This document shows positions 41,802 to 54,200 of a stretch of DNA of 64,000 nt, piece after piece. The translations under genes were made by a program, and so were the position numbers. The stretch comes from Galeruca laticollis (lineage: Eukaryota > Arthropoda > Insecta > Coleoptera > Chrysomelidae). The stretch's first letter is position 1. Each line of letters opens with the position of its first letter. The stretch spans positions 24,301,114-24,365,113 of the forward strand of contig OY998179.1 of the NCBI GenBank assembly GCA_963921935.1, given 5' to 3'. Below the pieces are notes generated by a model that saw only the letters and a list, made by a program, of their open reading frames with translations, searched no databases and was not told where the DNA came from.

Positions 41802-41982
41802 TCTGCTTCTACATTTACTTTTAATAATTGTTCATTTTCTAATTGTGTAATTAATAAATAATTATTTTTTAAATATTTCTAAAATGTATTTTCATAAAAA
41901 ATTATCTTACCGAATATACCTCGAATATTGATAAATTTTAATAATTTTGCCACAACTTTCCTCAAGCACGTTGCTTAGAGAT
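41802..41982. other. AT-rich flank
   Basis: No coding signal. It ends at the target duplication of the LINE (TACCAAGCAA, 41983-41992). Confidence 0.5.
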
Positions 41983-42009
41983 TACCAAGCAATAAGTACC
42001 TTTCAACCA

Positions 42010-43269
42010 TAAAAATCACCAGGAGTGGATGGAATATTTCCAGTACTCCTGCAGCAAGGGATAGAGGAGATTCTTCCTCACCTGCTGAAGATTACAAGAA
42101 GCAGTCTAGCAGTGGGTCTAATACCTAGAAAATGAGGAAGGGCAAGGGTAACCTTAATACCAAAAATAGGAAAAAAGATGGGACTGATCCCTGATCTTTT
42201 AGACCCATCTGTCTTACATCGTTTCTACTCAAAACGATGGAGAAAGTAGTGGATAACTACATAAAAACAGAGAACCTGGATAATATACCACTTCATAAAT
42301 GTCAGCATACCTATAGAGCGGGTCGATCAACTGAGACGACTCTGTATCAGCTGACCGAATTCATCCAGAATAACGAAGAAATCGCAATGTGCGCATTCCT
42401 GGATATATCTGGGGCCTTTGACAACATAACTCATGTGCCTGTCAAAGAAGCACTAAAAAGGTGAGAAGTAAATGAAACCATTGTAAAATGGATGTATAAG
42501 TTATTGACGACGAGGATAGCTGAGACACAGGGGGGGGGGTAAAACCACCTCGGTTAAAGCCACTCGCGGGACACCTCAAGGGGGAGTGATACCTCCCCTT
42601 TTATGGAGCCTCGTAGTAGATGAGTTGCTCTACAGGCTAACGAAGCTTGGCTTCGAATGTATTGGCTATGCTGATGACATAGTTCTAATAGTCAGAGGCA
42701 AGTTCGAGAGCACCTTGTGTGATTTATTACAAAAGGGCCTCAGAATCATTGAGCAATGGCACTTGTCAGTGGGGCTAAACATTAACCCAAACAAGATCAT
42801 AGTAATTCCATTTACCCGGAAAAGAACACTTCCAGCCATGAATCCCATATCCTTAAACGGGAAAATCATAGAATGGAAATCAGAAGTTAAATATCTAGGG
42901 ATAACCCTAGACAGTAAGCTACTGTGGAATAAGCATGTTGAAATAGCTGCTAGTAAAGCAATAAGAGCTTTGATGGCGTACAGAAATCTAGCTGGTAAGA
43001 GGGGCGGCTGTAACCTAAAAATACTGCGATGGATGTACGCCATGATTGTGAGACCAGCAATTACGTATGGGGCAATAGTTTGGCATACAAAAGCAAGTCA
43101 GTACAGCGTGAGGAAGACCCTCGACAATGTTCAAAGGCTTGTCTGTGTGTGCATCACTGGAGATATGAGAACGTGTCCAACTAGGGTATTTGACATCATT
43201 ACATATCTGATACCTCTACATCTGGTGATAGAAAGGTCTGCCGAAGAAGCAGTTCTTAGAATACCTTAG
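42010..43269 (+). pseudogene. LINE reverse transcriptase, broken
   Basis: RT segments in order: KSPGVDGIFPVLLQQG (42020), HTYRAGRSTETTLYQL, motif A AMCAFLDISGAFDN, a TGA at about 42464, a run of ten G (42530-42539) that shifts the frame, motif B RGTPQGGVIPPLLWSLVVD, and motif C CIGYADDIVLIV. VKYLGITLDSKLLWNKHV and the thumb region (IVRPAITYGAIVW) follow. It ends at a stop at 43269. The product would copy element RNA at the target nick. The palm motifs are intact, but the frame is broken three or more times. Confidence 0.93.
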
Positions 43270-43359
43270 GAAGTTTCAGGCAATGAGAGTATTAAAAATC
43301 AGGGAGCCTGGTCCTCTCTAACAAAATACATCTCATGAGCGAATCTTCTCAGTGACGAA

Positions 43360-44230
43360 ATGATCAAGAAAGTAAGTATCGAAAAAAAATACACTACGAT
43401 ACTAAATAAGAGGAGAGACTGGGAAAGGGAATGCACCACCCAAACTCTCAAAGAAAACACCATTAGATGGTATACGGATGGTTCCAAAAACCACCATTGG
43501 AACAGGCGCTGGAGTATTTGGGCCTGGCACCAGATACTCATTATCGTTAGGCTCCTTCCCAAGCGTCTTTCAGGCAGAAATACTTGCGATCGAAAGATGC
43601 GTGGAAATGAACCTAGCAGGAAACTATCAGAAATGTGACATATCGATCCATTCTGATAGTCAAGCAGCTATCAAAGCATTGAGCTCCCATGTCATTGACT
43701 CAAAGTTGGCATGGGAGTGCCCAAGAAAACTTTATGAATCAGGTAAGAATAACAGGGTCTCTTTAGTCTGGGTTCTTGGTCATTCGGGAATCACGGGAAA
43801 TGAAGAGGTCAATACACTTGCCAGGAAAGGAGCACAAACGCCCTTTATTGGCCCGGACCCTTTCTGTGGTGTAGGAAAATACTCCTATAACAAAGAGTTT
43901 CGGAAGAAAGAGGAAACCGAAAGAGAAGAACTCAGGCGGTGCCTTCCCGGGCTGGAACACTCCAAAAAGTTCCTGCGGAACTTTGATACTGCTAGATCCA
44001 AAAAATATTTGGACCTCAGTAAAAATAAGCTACATCTCCTCATGGACTTTCTTACAGGATACTGCTGCCTTAGGAAGCACCTAATGAGAATAGGTATAGC
44101 AGAAATTGACGAGTGTAGATTCTGTGGGGAGGAGGATGAAACTCCGGATCACCTAGTTCTAGAATGCCTCGCCATTGCAAGCCAACGCAAGAAATGCTTC
44201 GGACAAGAAACTTGTAAGAGTGAGGATTGA
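43360..44230 (+). pseudogene. LINE RNase H domain and C-terminal zinc knuckle, frameshifted
   Basis: The first catalytic Asp is in IRWYTDGSK (43470). A frameshift follows, and the frame continues with IGTGAGVFGPG, FQAEILAIERC (catalytic Glu), DISIHSDSQAAIKAL (Asp) and SLVWVLGHSGITGNEEVNTLA (the handle and final Asp/Glu region). The C-terminus has a Cys/His cluster, CRFCGEEDETPDHLVLEC, common at the end of I/LOA/R1-type pol. A frameshift near 44215 cuts the last part. Confidence 0.92.
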
Positions 44231-44399
44231 ACCTCGTTGAAGCCGTCCCAAATACTAGAGTTCATTAGAACCCTGTTACTGGAAGGCGAGCTGTAGTAGT
44301 AGCGAGAACAGCTCTGATAGGGGGGCACAATAAACATTAGGTTTCAGTGCATTGTAGCCGCGTTAAAATCTAATCTAATCTACCAAGCAACACGCTTTC

Positions 44400-45768
44400 G
44401 AAAATCTATCTATTTACAAATTATTATCCATATTTTAGAAAAATTTGTAGTTCGGTCTTCTTGTAGCTTTTATTTGGTACTTTATAGAGCTGCCGTGAAT
44501 GATAAGAAGCGTTGTCAAGAACTACAACACTATTTGGCTCTAAGTTTGGGATCAATGTGAATTCAAACCATGTTCTTATGATAGTCAACGTTGCAATCTT
44601 CTGTTTTTTTCCACATATTTTTAAGGTATTCGGAACCCATCCTTAATTTACACCGCAATGCACAATAATAAGTCTGGATCCTCTGTTTGCAGGCAGTGTT
44701 GGCATACAAATGTTTCACCCATCAATCCATCCTTCCTTAACCGTGTCGTGTGTATCATACCAAGTTTCGATTAAATAGATAATTGGCTGGTGTTCTTCTC
44801 TATACTTAGTTACTTGTTCCATGTATGTATACCGCATGTACACTATTCTTCAGCTTTACATGACTGTTTGACGTTTATTAATCGTTTTGAATTTGGATCC
44901 CAAATTTTTATACCAGTTTTCAATAGTTTTCTTACAGCCATTGACATTACGGCCAACATTTGTCAATTTATTTCTCACTATTTCAATTGTAGGTAACTCA
45001 TTTCTTTTGTAACAATAATTTTATCTACAAGCGTGCGGCAAGTAGCTACTTACCACACTGATTTGAGTGCGGTAAGTATCACTTTACCGCACTAGTGCTG
45101 TGAGTAATTACATACTATAAAAACAATTTTTTATATTATTCAACATAATATTTCCAAACGATATCGACTAAGGAAGTGTTTTACTATCCGATGAGACACA
45201 AGAATTGAAATTTAAAAAATAATTTTCGTTTATTCCGTTGTCAAGTTTCACATCTGTCATATAAATGCCAAGTATTCAATTTCTATAATTTATTTTCCTA
45301 GAAACCTGATGCTAATGCATTATTGATAACGACTTACAGGGCACCTACGGGGTAAAGTAAAACATTGCTCTCTTAGAGTTTTTAATATTGGTGCCCTAAA
45401 ACATGCTTGTAGATAAAATATCGTACAATACACTTACGGTAGGTGTCTTTACCGCATTTGCGTGATTTATCAAACTCGCCTTCGGCTCGTTTGTTACACA
45501 TGCGTTCATAAGGCAAATTCTTGGCTATTTTACGTATAGTTGACAGGGGAACTTCTGTTAAATCAGATATTGCTTGTATTAATTCTGGTTCTTCATCGAA
45601 ACCAAACTTTTCCCGTAGATTCTTATACACATTGAAACATAGTTCCTGTGCTTCCAATTTTAAATGTCGTCGAATCCTGTTTTCACTTCCATCACCACTA
45701 TTTAAAATTTCGTCGTTGTAACGCACAATATTTTGGACAGAACTCGATATTTCCCAAGGACGCCACAT
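44400..45768 (-). pseudogene. IS630/mariner-type DDE transposase remnant
   Basis: Minus strand. The 45382-45768 part starts MWRPWEISSSVQNIV and has a helix-turn-helix-like region (LTEVPLSTIRKIAKNL). The 44440-45000 part, in changing frames, has the first catalytic region (IIYLIETWYDTHDTVKEGW, where LDETW is usual), ANRGSRLIIVHCG, FEFTLIPNLEPNSVVVLDNA (second Asp) and SYHSRQLYKVPNKS. Between them (45000-45380) is non-coding DNA with a hairpin rich in TACCGCAC/GTGCGGTA. The third acidic residue is not seen. The Asp-to-Ile change and the frame breaks show the copy is dead. Confidence 0.75.
45030..45112. repeat. GTGCGGTAA/TTACCGCAC hairpin
   Basis: GTGCGGCAAGTAGCTACTTACC, GAGTGCGGTAAGTA and CTTTACCGCACTAGTG alternate in direct and inverted order over 80 bp. 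It could fold into one or two hairpins and lies within the intron-like gap of the IS630-type remnant. Confidence 0.65.
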
Positions 45769-45774
45769 TGTAAC

Positions 45775-47494
45775 TATTTAATTTTAATCTGAGAATATAA
45801 TTGCTATACTTACCGAAATTCCTCAGAAAATACTATACTCTTTCTTGATGTCAGACTACCAACTAAAAAATGGACACCTGTGTTCGTATAAAAAACGCAC
45901 ACTCAGAGATATTAGTTATAGTTCCGTCAAAGATGTGAATAATAATAAGTTATCTGGAATTTATATTCCTAGTTCTTCTTTATAAAACGAGATATAAGGT
46001 AGTATTAATTGGCTGGTGCTAAGTTTAAAATGTTTTTAAATATAAATAGGTTATTATTGGTAGGGTATTATGTACATTAACGCTAAGTATCTTAAAAAGT
46101 AGGATGGCGCTCCATAATTGCGGGTTAAAAATAATCGTTTAACAGTCGATAAATTAATAATTATAAAATTATAAAATACATTTTAATGATTATTAGTTTA
46201 AATTATAATATTAAATGAATTTATCGTCAACTCAGCATTTTCAATTATAATATTGACTGGACTATGACGATATCCTTGTATTTCAGTCAAAGGAAAAGCT
46301 GATAGCTTGAAGTTCGCACTATATCTTTTACGCCAACTATAACATAAACAAAATGGTAAAACCGGCCTTTTGATGGGACTGACTTTGACACCTTTTGGAA
46401 CTTCTCAAATTCTCTCTTCGATAGTACCTTTTATAGCGGACCGAAATCTCCAAATAAACGCCAGTTCATATAAGAATAATCTCTGACAATGTTGTTTGAT
46501 TTATTTAATTCTAAGGATTGGTGAAATATTATAATTATTTTATAAATTTCTATGTTTTAATTCAGGAAAATTTAGGTAGATCAGCTCCAAATACAAATAT
46601 AATTTAAATAACTACTTACAATTGGTTTTATCGCTTCAAAACACTTAACTCAACAGAATTTTTATTAATAAGGAAATCAACGCTCTGCGTATATGGAAAT
46701 TATTTGACATTACTCTAACATTTCTCTTTTTTTTTCAATATATATCAATTTTTTGACTGACAGGCCCTGCCTATCTAAATTTAGATCAATAATATTTCGG
46801 ACGTGTTCCGAATACAAAACATAATATTACAATTTCAAAACTTCTTACATTCCCCGATTATTCTGACGACCAGACAACATGGCATCTTCCCTGAAAAGGG
46901 AATTCAGATCTTCTGTCCACTGCACGTTCCAGTCCCTCTCCCATCTAATATTAAAACTGAGTAATTGATTTCAAATTTAATTTTGACAATTCTGTTCATT
47001 GGTTAATTTGCTTCATTGCTTCTTAGAAAAATTGAAAGAAATTGATAGTGGGAAGATTAATAGAAATTAATCTGCACTAATTATAATAACCTTAAAAATG
47101 AAGCGAAAAATTGCGTGTTAACACATAAAATATATTACCAGTAATTGTTTAATTAGTAACAATACGTTGATGAAGGAGTGATCATTATATCAAGATAATT
47201 AGCTAATTCGTTCACAGTCATAAAGTGGTTCGATCTTCATTTCAGGATAACCAGAAGGTAGATTTTGTTAGTATGCGTTTGTTGCTTGTGTAGGTAAATT
47301 ATGAAACAATAAGGTAAATATTAAATATTTGCTAGCCTACTTTCCTTCTTCAATCATACTAAATTTTGACTTGAATAAATGAATGAATATTATTTCCGTA
47401 AACAAAATAACATTTAGATCCTCTCTAGACTATGCATGATTTCTAAAAATTTACTCGTAATGCCGATTTATATGTCAGTTATTTGGTTAAAACA
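45775..47494. other. AT-rich, no gene seen
   Basis: No coding sequence, RNA gene or element end is supported over 1.7 kb. Confidence 0.5.
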
Positions 47495-47857
47495 TACAGG
47501 GTGTCCCAGACTAATTTATCCAGGCTATATCTCTTAAACGAATAGAGATTTTCGAATGAGACATAAACTGATCTATTCCATTTCTAATATACTTTAATAT
47601 GGCGTAAAAAATCATCCCTTAGTTACAACCCCTAACTTTAAATTTTTTTATAGCACCCTGTACATTTTTTTATAATTTTAGATGTGGTCTTCCATCGTCT
47701 ATTCAACAATTTTTTCAAAAATAAAATCGGTTCGTAAGTAATCAAGAAAATATCAGTTTATTTTTTATTTTTGTTAAATTAATCAAAAAAGCTTTAAAAC
47801 TTAGAGGAACTATAAAAATAAATGTAATAAAAATTTAATGAAAAAATATTATTTACA

Positions 47858-48810
47858 CTAGATGTTCGATTGTAGTCCACCTTCTGCAACACACATTTCG
47901 AATCGTGCTAGAAGATTTCTTGTACATGTGGCTTGAATCACTGCAGGAGTAATTTGTCGAATTGCTTGTCTTATGTTTTCTTTTAATTCGTCTACATTTT
48001 GCGGTTTTGATTGATAAACAATATCTTTTATCACTCCCCAAAAGAAAAAGTCAAGAGGAGACAAATCAGGTGAACGTGCCGCCCATATAATTTCTGGAGA
48101 GGTGTTAGCTATCCAGTGATTATCGAAACGGTTTTGTAGGTCGTTAACGATTCTCGCATTGTGTGGAGGAGCTCCGTCTTGTTGTCACCACATTTATTGA
48201 CGTTCATTAAGAGGAATATCTTCTAGCAAATCGGGAAGTACGTTTTCTAAGGAATCTAAATATCGAACACCTGTTAGAGTGCCGTTAAAAAAGTAAGGAC
48301 CTATAACACGGCCATTAAACAAACCGCACCACACATTTATACCCCAAATATTTTGAAATCTTGTGTCCATCATCCAATGTGGGTTCACGGGAGACCAATA
48401 ATTTTAATTGTGACGGTTGACTACAGCATTATTGTGAAATCTAACCTCATCGCTCCACAATATTTTTGATAAAAAAGTGGATCATCATTAATTTCTAACA
48501 TCATTCTTGCAATAAAATCAAGACGTCTTTGGTAATCACCAGGTTGTAATTTTTTTAAATTCTATGAACTGAACTTCTTGAAATACCACTTTCATTGGCG
48601 AGGGTTCTAATAGACACCTTGGGATTAAAATGTAAATATGCTATTACATTAATAAGATTTTGATCACATTTTACTCTGCGTTCAATTGTAGCTCGTTTAT
48701 TATTTGGAAAATGTCCCTGTCTAAGTGAGCGTTCCAAATTCTTAAATGCTGCTTCACTTGGAATGTTTCGATATTTCTTGATATAATTGTCGAGAAACTC
48801 TCTTATTTTC
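47858..48810 (-). pseudogene. Mariner/IS630-type transposase of element 3, broken
   Basis: Minus strand. The HTH region (MERSLRQGHFPNNKRATIER, then VSIRTLANESGISRSSVHRI) is at 48555-48737. The middle has NIWGINVWCGLFNGRVIGPY and GTLTGVRYLDSLENVLPDLL at 48194-48388, and the last part MSPLDFFFWGVIKDIVYQSK, IRQITPAVIQATC and FEMCVAEGG at 47858-48064. Frameshifts and stops separate the three. The block between 48390 and 48555 still shows the first catalytic region in broken form. It would act at TA. Confidence 0.87.
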
Positions 48811-49324
48811 CATAAATCAGTATCATATCAACGTATTCTTCAGGCGGAAATAAATATTGCATATTGAAATGTTATACACAATTACAACACGTATGATTAT
48901 TACTGGTCTAATACTTTTATTCAAAACGTCAATAACAATAATTGTTGATCTGACAGGTCCAATCATTGCAACCTGGATTAAGGGCGATGCCCGAGACGTA
49001 AAATAACCGCAAAAGTTTTTCAAATATTGTGACTTTATGATAAGAGATTTTGTTGTGAATTTTTGCACACGCATTTGAAAGATAATAATGTATTCCTCTA
49101 CGAAGCCAAAATGTTGAAAGACAAAAGATAATGTTTTAAAAAGTTAAATACCAAAAAGTTCACAAAACGGAGTTCGTGGAGGCACGTAAAATAGTATAAT
49201 AGAAACATTTTTGTAGTTGAAGTTTTTTCTTCAATGGATACATTTTTGTGAATATGTGAAAAATCAAAAAATGACAAATCGAGAACAATTAACGTACATA
49301 CCAGAAATCTTCTGACACGATTCG
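48811..49324. other. 5' non-coding part of mariner-type element 3
   Basis: No supported frame. It lies between the transposase start and the right TIR. Confidence 0.5.
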
Positions 49325-49674
49325 ATATGTGTGTTGCAGGACTACAATTCGAAAATCTAATGTAAATAATATTAATTAATTAATTGTTATTTTTATTCAT
49401 TTTTTTCATTAAATTTTTATTACATTTATTTTTATAGTTCCTTTAAGCTTTAAGGCTTTTTTGATTAATTTAACAAAAATAAAAAATAAACTGATATTTT
49501 CATGATTACTTACGAACCGATTTTATTTTTAAATTTTTTTTGAATAGACGATGGAAGACCACATCTAAAATTATAAAAAAATGTACAGGGTGCTATTAAA
49601 AAATTTAAAGTTAGGGGTTGTAACTAAGGGATGAATATTTAGGGGATGATTTTTTTACGCCATATTAAAGTATA

Positions 49675-52313
49675 AGGTAATTGGGGGGAAGACGCGTAAC
49701 ATTTTTTTAAAAATAAAAAAAAATAATTAACTTTATTTAAAACTTACAAAAACTGGGTATTCTATTACAAATACAATAAACAAATGATTAAACACAAAAA
49801 AGTTTTTATTTTCTTAAAAATAAACGAAAAAGTTGGATAAACATTGACAGCTGTCATTTCGGCAACTTACCCCAACTACGGGGTAAGATGCCGACAGACT
49901 TGGGGTGAGATGACAAATTTGGGGGTGTGATGCCATAGACAGAAAACTCCAGCTAAAGTGCCATCTTATACCAAGTCTAAAGTTTTGAATATTTTATTTA
50001 GTGACTTTTGCGCAGGGATCGCACATATTCGGCTCCGAAGCACAGGTTTCGTGTAGCCACTTGTTGCATACCACACAGCAAATCCAGTCAACTTTGGGAC
50101 CCTTTTTGTCAAAGTAAAAGCCATCGCAAATTGCACAGAAGTCGTCCTTGTCACTGTCAGGTTCATCAAAGCTATGGTCTGAGACAATGTTTTCATCTCC
50201 ACTGACTTCTTCACTACTGCTATCGTGTGCTACATTCTTCTTTTTTTTGTTACCTTTTTTACGAAGTTTCTTCTCTAACTTAGCTGCCTTCCCTTGTTGC
50301 TTCTTTTGTTTTTCTTCAATTTTTTTGCGTTTCTTTTGGCGGTAGTCAGGAGAAGTAAGGACTTCTGCATGTTGTTTTCTAACGTTTGGCCTACTAGGAC
50401 CAGCTACGGATGGAATTGGTGCAATATCATCAAAATTTTCTACAGCTACGTCGCCGCTATGTTTGTCAGAGTTTTCTGCATCGACATGTTCCACTTCTCC
50501 CTGTAAATTTCCAGTTTGGTGCTCAGCTAAAGCATATGCATGGTCGGGAATTGCATCTTTGGAGCATGGATAAATTCCACAAGCCCGAAATCCAGAAACA
50601 ACATTCTGAACCGTTGCGGCTTGAGACCACGCTTGGTTTAATAGTTCCCCAAACTGATACCTGTAAAGCACAAGAAACAAAGAAATCTCTTTCAAACTTA
50701 TTTACTTAAATCAAATTACCTAGTTATTCGACGCCCTGGATGATTTCTTATCCACTGATTACAAGTGCTATTCCAGAAGGTCTTTAAAGGTTTAAAAAAT
50801 GAACGGTCGAGAGGCTGAAGCCAGTGAGTCGTATGACTTGGTAAGCAAACCACATGAATTTGATTTTCAGCCAAAAAGTCCAAAAGTTCCACGTCATTAC
50901 AATGGGAAGCATGACCATCTAATATTAGTACTGCAGGCCCTGGTCCCTTACGAGGCAAAAAATGGTCTTTAGTCCATGATGAGAAGATACTGGTTTTCAC
51001 ATAGGCGGACTCTGGAGACATCACTACTACCGATCCAGGGGGCATGTTATCTTCAAACTCCTTTTTTTTGTTTTTGCCTTCAAATATTACGTAGGGAGGA
51101 AAAAAGCTACCTTCTACATTACAGCAAGCGATGACGCTAACTGTTTCTCCTTTTTCTGAGCTTGTGACCGACTGAACATCTCTAGCTCCTTTTGTGGCTA
51201 CGACTTTGGTAGGTTTATTGCATAATTGCAAGCCAGTCTCGTCCATATTGAAAATGTTTGCCGGTTTATCAAACAAATTGAGCGTCGTAAATGTATCGTT
51301 CAACATTTGGAAGTATGGATCTACTTCTGCGGCAGACATACCAAGTGAACGAGCAATTGAACGACCTTGAGCTACTCTCATAGTTAGGGTTGGGTGTCGT
51401 TTTAAAAAAAGTTTAAACCAATCGTAGCCTGCTAATTCTTTTTCTTGGTTAAATCTACATTGTAACCCATTCCTTTGCGAAAAGGTAAAAGCAAGGTGTC
51501 TTACGTCTCTTGAAGTTGGAGCATAGCCAATTTTTTCTAACCGTTTTATATAAGACACCAGTTTAAGTTCATTTTTAATACCTAAGGACGCGATTGGCCC
51601 AAGGCTGCCCTTTTCAAGATTGTTATTCTTTACACGTCTCATCAAGGTTCGTAGAGGGATTCTATATTCTTTAGCAATCGCATTTGCACTCAGGGTTGGC
51701 TGCTGACGTAAAGCATTTGCAGCTGCTCTAAGGTCTTCTTCAGTCCATTCGCCTCTAGTTGATTTTCTGACGTACGTTCGTGGCATTTTACCTAAAACAA
51801 ACAAGATAAATTACGAAACTATTCAATTAGACGTACTGAAAGGAAACCACTGACCAAAATAGATGCAAACCTGAGGAAAAACAAGAGTTACAAAGTTTAC
51901 AGTGCAATTAAGATAAGGCATCTTACCCCACACGGATCTTGGCGTTTTACCTCAACCCTTAGGTGTAAGATGCCAAACCCACAAATCAAAATAACAAAAC
52001 CCTTTTTCTCATTCAAAATAGGACAGGAGTATTGTAATGAATGCCAAAACCCTACATAAATTATATTAGCACAAACAAAAAACATTTAACACTGTATATC
52101 ACATAATTAATTTCTATCGTAAAAATCTTACCGACAAAAAACACATCACCTCAAGCAACAGTGCATGCATTTAAGCGCTTCGAAAACTATGATGTTCTCT
52201 AATAATAAACACAATAACAACGTAGCCGTGTATGTGGCGCGATCTATTGAGTATTGTCCAAAATACTTAGATTAGGCATCTTCCCCCTTTTGGCATCTTC
52301 CCCCGAATTACCT
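49675..52313 (-). mobile_element. Pogo-like element, complete, TA target duplications
   Basis: The inverted ends AGGTAATTGGGGGGAAGA (49675-49692) and TCTTCCCCCGAATTACCT (52296-52313) match at 17 of 18 positions. TA is duplicated at 49673-49674 and 52314-52315, and removing the element restores the mariner TIR. Related GGGG-rich GGCATCTTACCCC-type motifs recur in both subterminal regions (49870-49935 and 51915-52300). Confidence 0.95.
49994..51786 (-). CDS. Pogo-like transposase with C-terminal PHD finger, two exons, apparently intact (577 aa)
   Basis: Exon 1 is 50720-51786 (start MPRTYVRKSTRGEWTEEDL; donor GTAATT). Exon 2 is 49994-50660 (acceptor TTTACAG). The join keeps frame (GRRITR then YQFGELLNQAWSQA). 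Domains: a psq/HTH N-terminus (NAIAKEYRIPLRTLMRRV), a CENP-B-type HTH (YDWFKLFLKRHPTLTMR), and the DDD catalytic domain with Asp in FNMDETGLQLC, LILDGHASHCND and WLQPLDRSFFKPLK. Then comes a basic, Lys-rich linker and a PHD finger (CAICDGFYF, CCVVCNKWLHETC, CDPC). PHD fingers read histone tails, so chromatin targeting is possible. I chose the second Met (51786) because it matches the family start; an ATG at 51804 is in frame. Confidence 0.93.
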
Positions 52314-52408
52314 TATTAGAAATGGAATAGATCAGTTTATGTCTCATTCGAAAATCTCTATTCGTTTAAGAGATATAGCCTGGATAAATTAGTCTGGGAC
52401 ACCCTGTA

Positions 52409-54200
52409 TATATTGAGATTTTATGTGAAAAATAAATGTTTGCTTTGGATTCTTCACTCACTATTTAGAGTGTTCTAATTTTGACTTGAACCTCATTAGA
52501 AAGACAAGTACATAGTTTTATTGTGTCCTCTTATTGCTATTGTGCTAATGTTTACTCAGTATTATAGCACATGTAATCCCATACCCTGTAAAATTGAATC
52601 CTCAATTTCTTTTAAATCACTAACTCACAGGTTTTCTTTACTGTGCATTCTGTGAGTATGTTTATTGAGGTTATTTTTTTACATTACAATTTTTTAATAC
52701 ACACTGTCCCTTTAATTTCGTAACTAAGGTTGGGACATTGATCATTGATTCCGCAGATCATTAATATTTCCTAAGCATTCTGAAACAGTTAATAACATTT
52801 TTGTGCTCAGTCGTGGCTTCACTTTACAATATTTTGTCCACAACAATTTTCAATATTTTCCAATTATTTTTATCCTTGCTTGATAAAAACTTCTTGGATT
52901 TGTACCAAAACTGTTTCCGACAAGTTTTGTCTTTTATTTTGAATTTAGTTGATTAAGTTATTTCATGGGACTATCAAATTTTGCTGACCACAGCCCCAGA
53001 ATAGAAGTGTAATCATTACTTTGCAATAACCAGAAAACAGTTACAAACATTGCAGGAGCACATTTTGAAATATTTAAATAAGTTATTTAGGTATATACAA
53101 AATAAAAAATGTCAAAGATTACTATGACTATTCGACATAAATTGCACTAGAATAAAAGATTATTGATATAAAATATACTTTCCATGAGCTTTTTTACAAT
53201 TTTACTGTTACAGCACGAACTAATTAGGTATAGTAACTGAAAATTTTAATGTAAATCATTTATTTCAAAATTCACCAAGAAGAAGGTATTAATCGCCGAT
53301 TTCTTCATTTCTGCTAATTAATAACGGTCTAATAGGTTTAAAACGGTTGTAATTAATCAATTGTAAACCAAATGCAACAAAGAAACGCATAAAGTTCGTT
53401 TAGAATTGACAGGATGTATTGCCAAGGCGAATTATTTAAGTTTATGACGAAATGTTGAAACAAAAAACCCTGTTATCCATTCTACCAAATAAGCAAGGAT
53501 TCGATTTATGTAAATGTTCATTCGAAATACTTATTGTTTACGTAGAGGAATTTTTTCCTAAATTAGTAAAACTTTCAGTAATATCTGTATCAAATTGGGA
53601 AATTATTCTTCTATCTATTCACATTAATGTATTTAAATGAACGTACATTTACCGAATGAAGATAATTATTTATAAGAATAAATCCGTCCTACTTCCATTT
53701 GAAAGGAGAAGATATATTAAAATAAACGGTTTTAAAGATTAAAACTAACTTTTCCGCACTCTGTGTCCTGCTAACATACTGTTATATAGTTCACTTTGCT
53801 ATTATGTTATTTGTTTATTGTCACTGTCAAGTTGAAAGTTGATTAAAGCCTCAATTCAGTTTAGGTTTATTATTACACATATCAAAATTTCTCCAAAAAT
53901 GTGGTATATCTGGATTTATAGGTGTACGGATTGTTATCTGTTATATGGAACCAATTGTATCTAGTTTCCTAAATAAAACTCTTTCGTTTCTTAATGGACT
54001 GTATTTTAAAATATTTCAACAAAAGTACTTTCCCATCAGTCAGACGTATCGTACATACTAGACAATACAATTTTTTTGACAGATATCTACTTGCTTGACT
54101 GGCAGTAATTTGAAACTAAACATCCAAAAATGGAATTTAATAACTACAAACAATTACAAAAAAGAACTACATTATTTATTAATCGGCAACAGACAAAGTT
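52409..54200. other. AT-rich, no gene seen
   Basis: About 1.8 kb without a supported frame or element end. Confidence 0.5.

Larger units (their letters stand above)
41993..44380 (+). mobile_element. RNase H-bearing LINE (LOA/I-group), 5'-truncated, exact 10-bp duplications
   Basis: TACCAAGCAA flanks the copy at 41983-41992 and 44381-44390. The element begins inside RT (near KSPGVDGI) and ends in a short TCTAA/TAATC repeat tail (44367-44380) in place of poly(A). It encodes RT, RNase H and a C-terminal Cys/His knuckle. The clade call (LOA or I group) rests on RT text and the RNase H; it was not tested by alignment. Confidence 0.88.
47497..52406 (-). mobile_element. Mariner/IS630-type element 3, split by pogo-like element
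   Basis: The ends CAGGGTGTCCCAGACTAATT (47497) and its inverse (52406) are flanked by TA (47495-47496, 52407-52408). The inverted repeats are about 430 bp on the left (to ~47925) and reach into the last codons of the transposase. The right repeat is 49325-49672 plus 52314-52406, interrupted by the pogo-like element at TA. Confidence 0.93.

Noticed and set aside
43478..44230. Open frame starting at ATG 43478 as a complete RNase H gene
   Set aside because: The first catalytic Asp lies upstream in another frame, so this is the frameshifted rest of the LINE pol.
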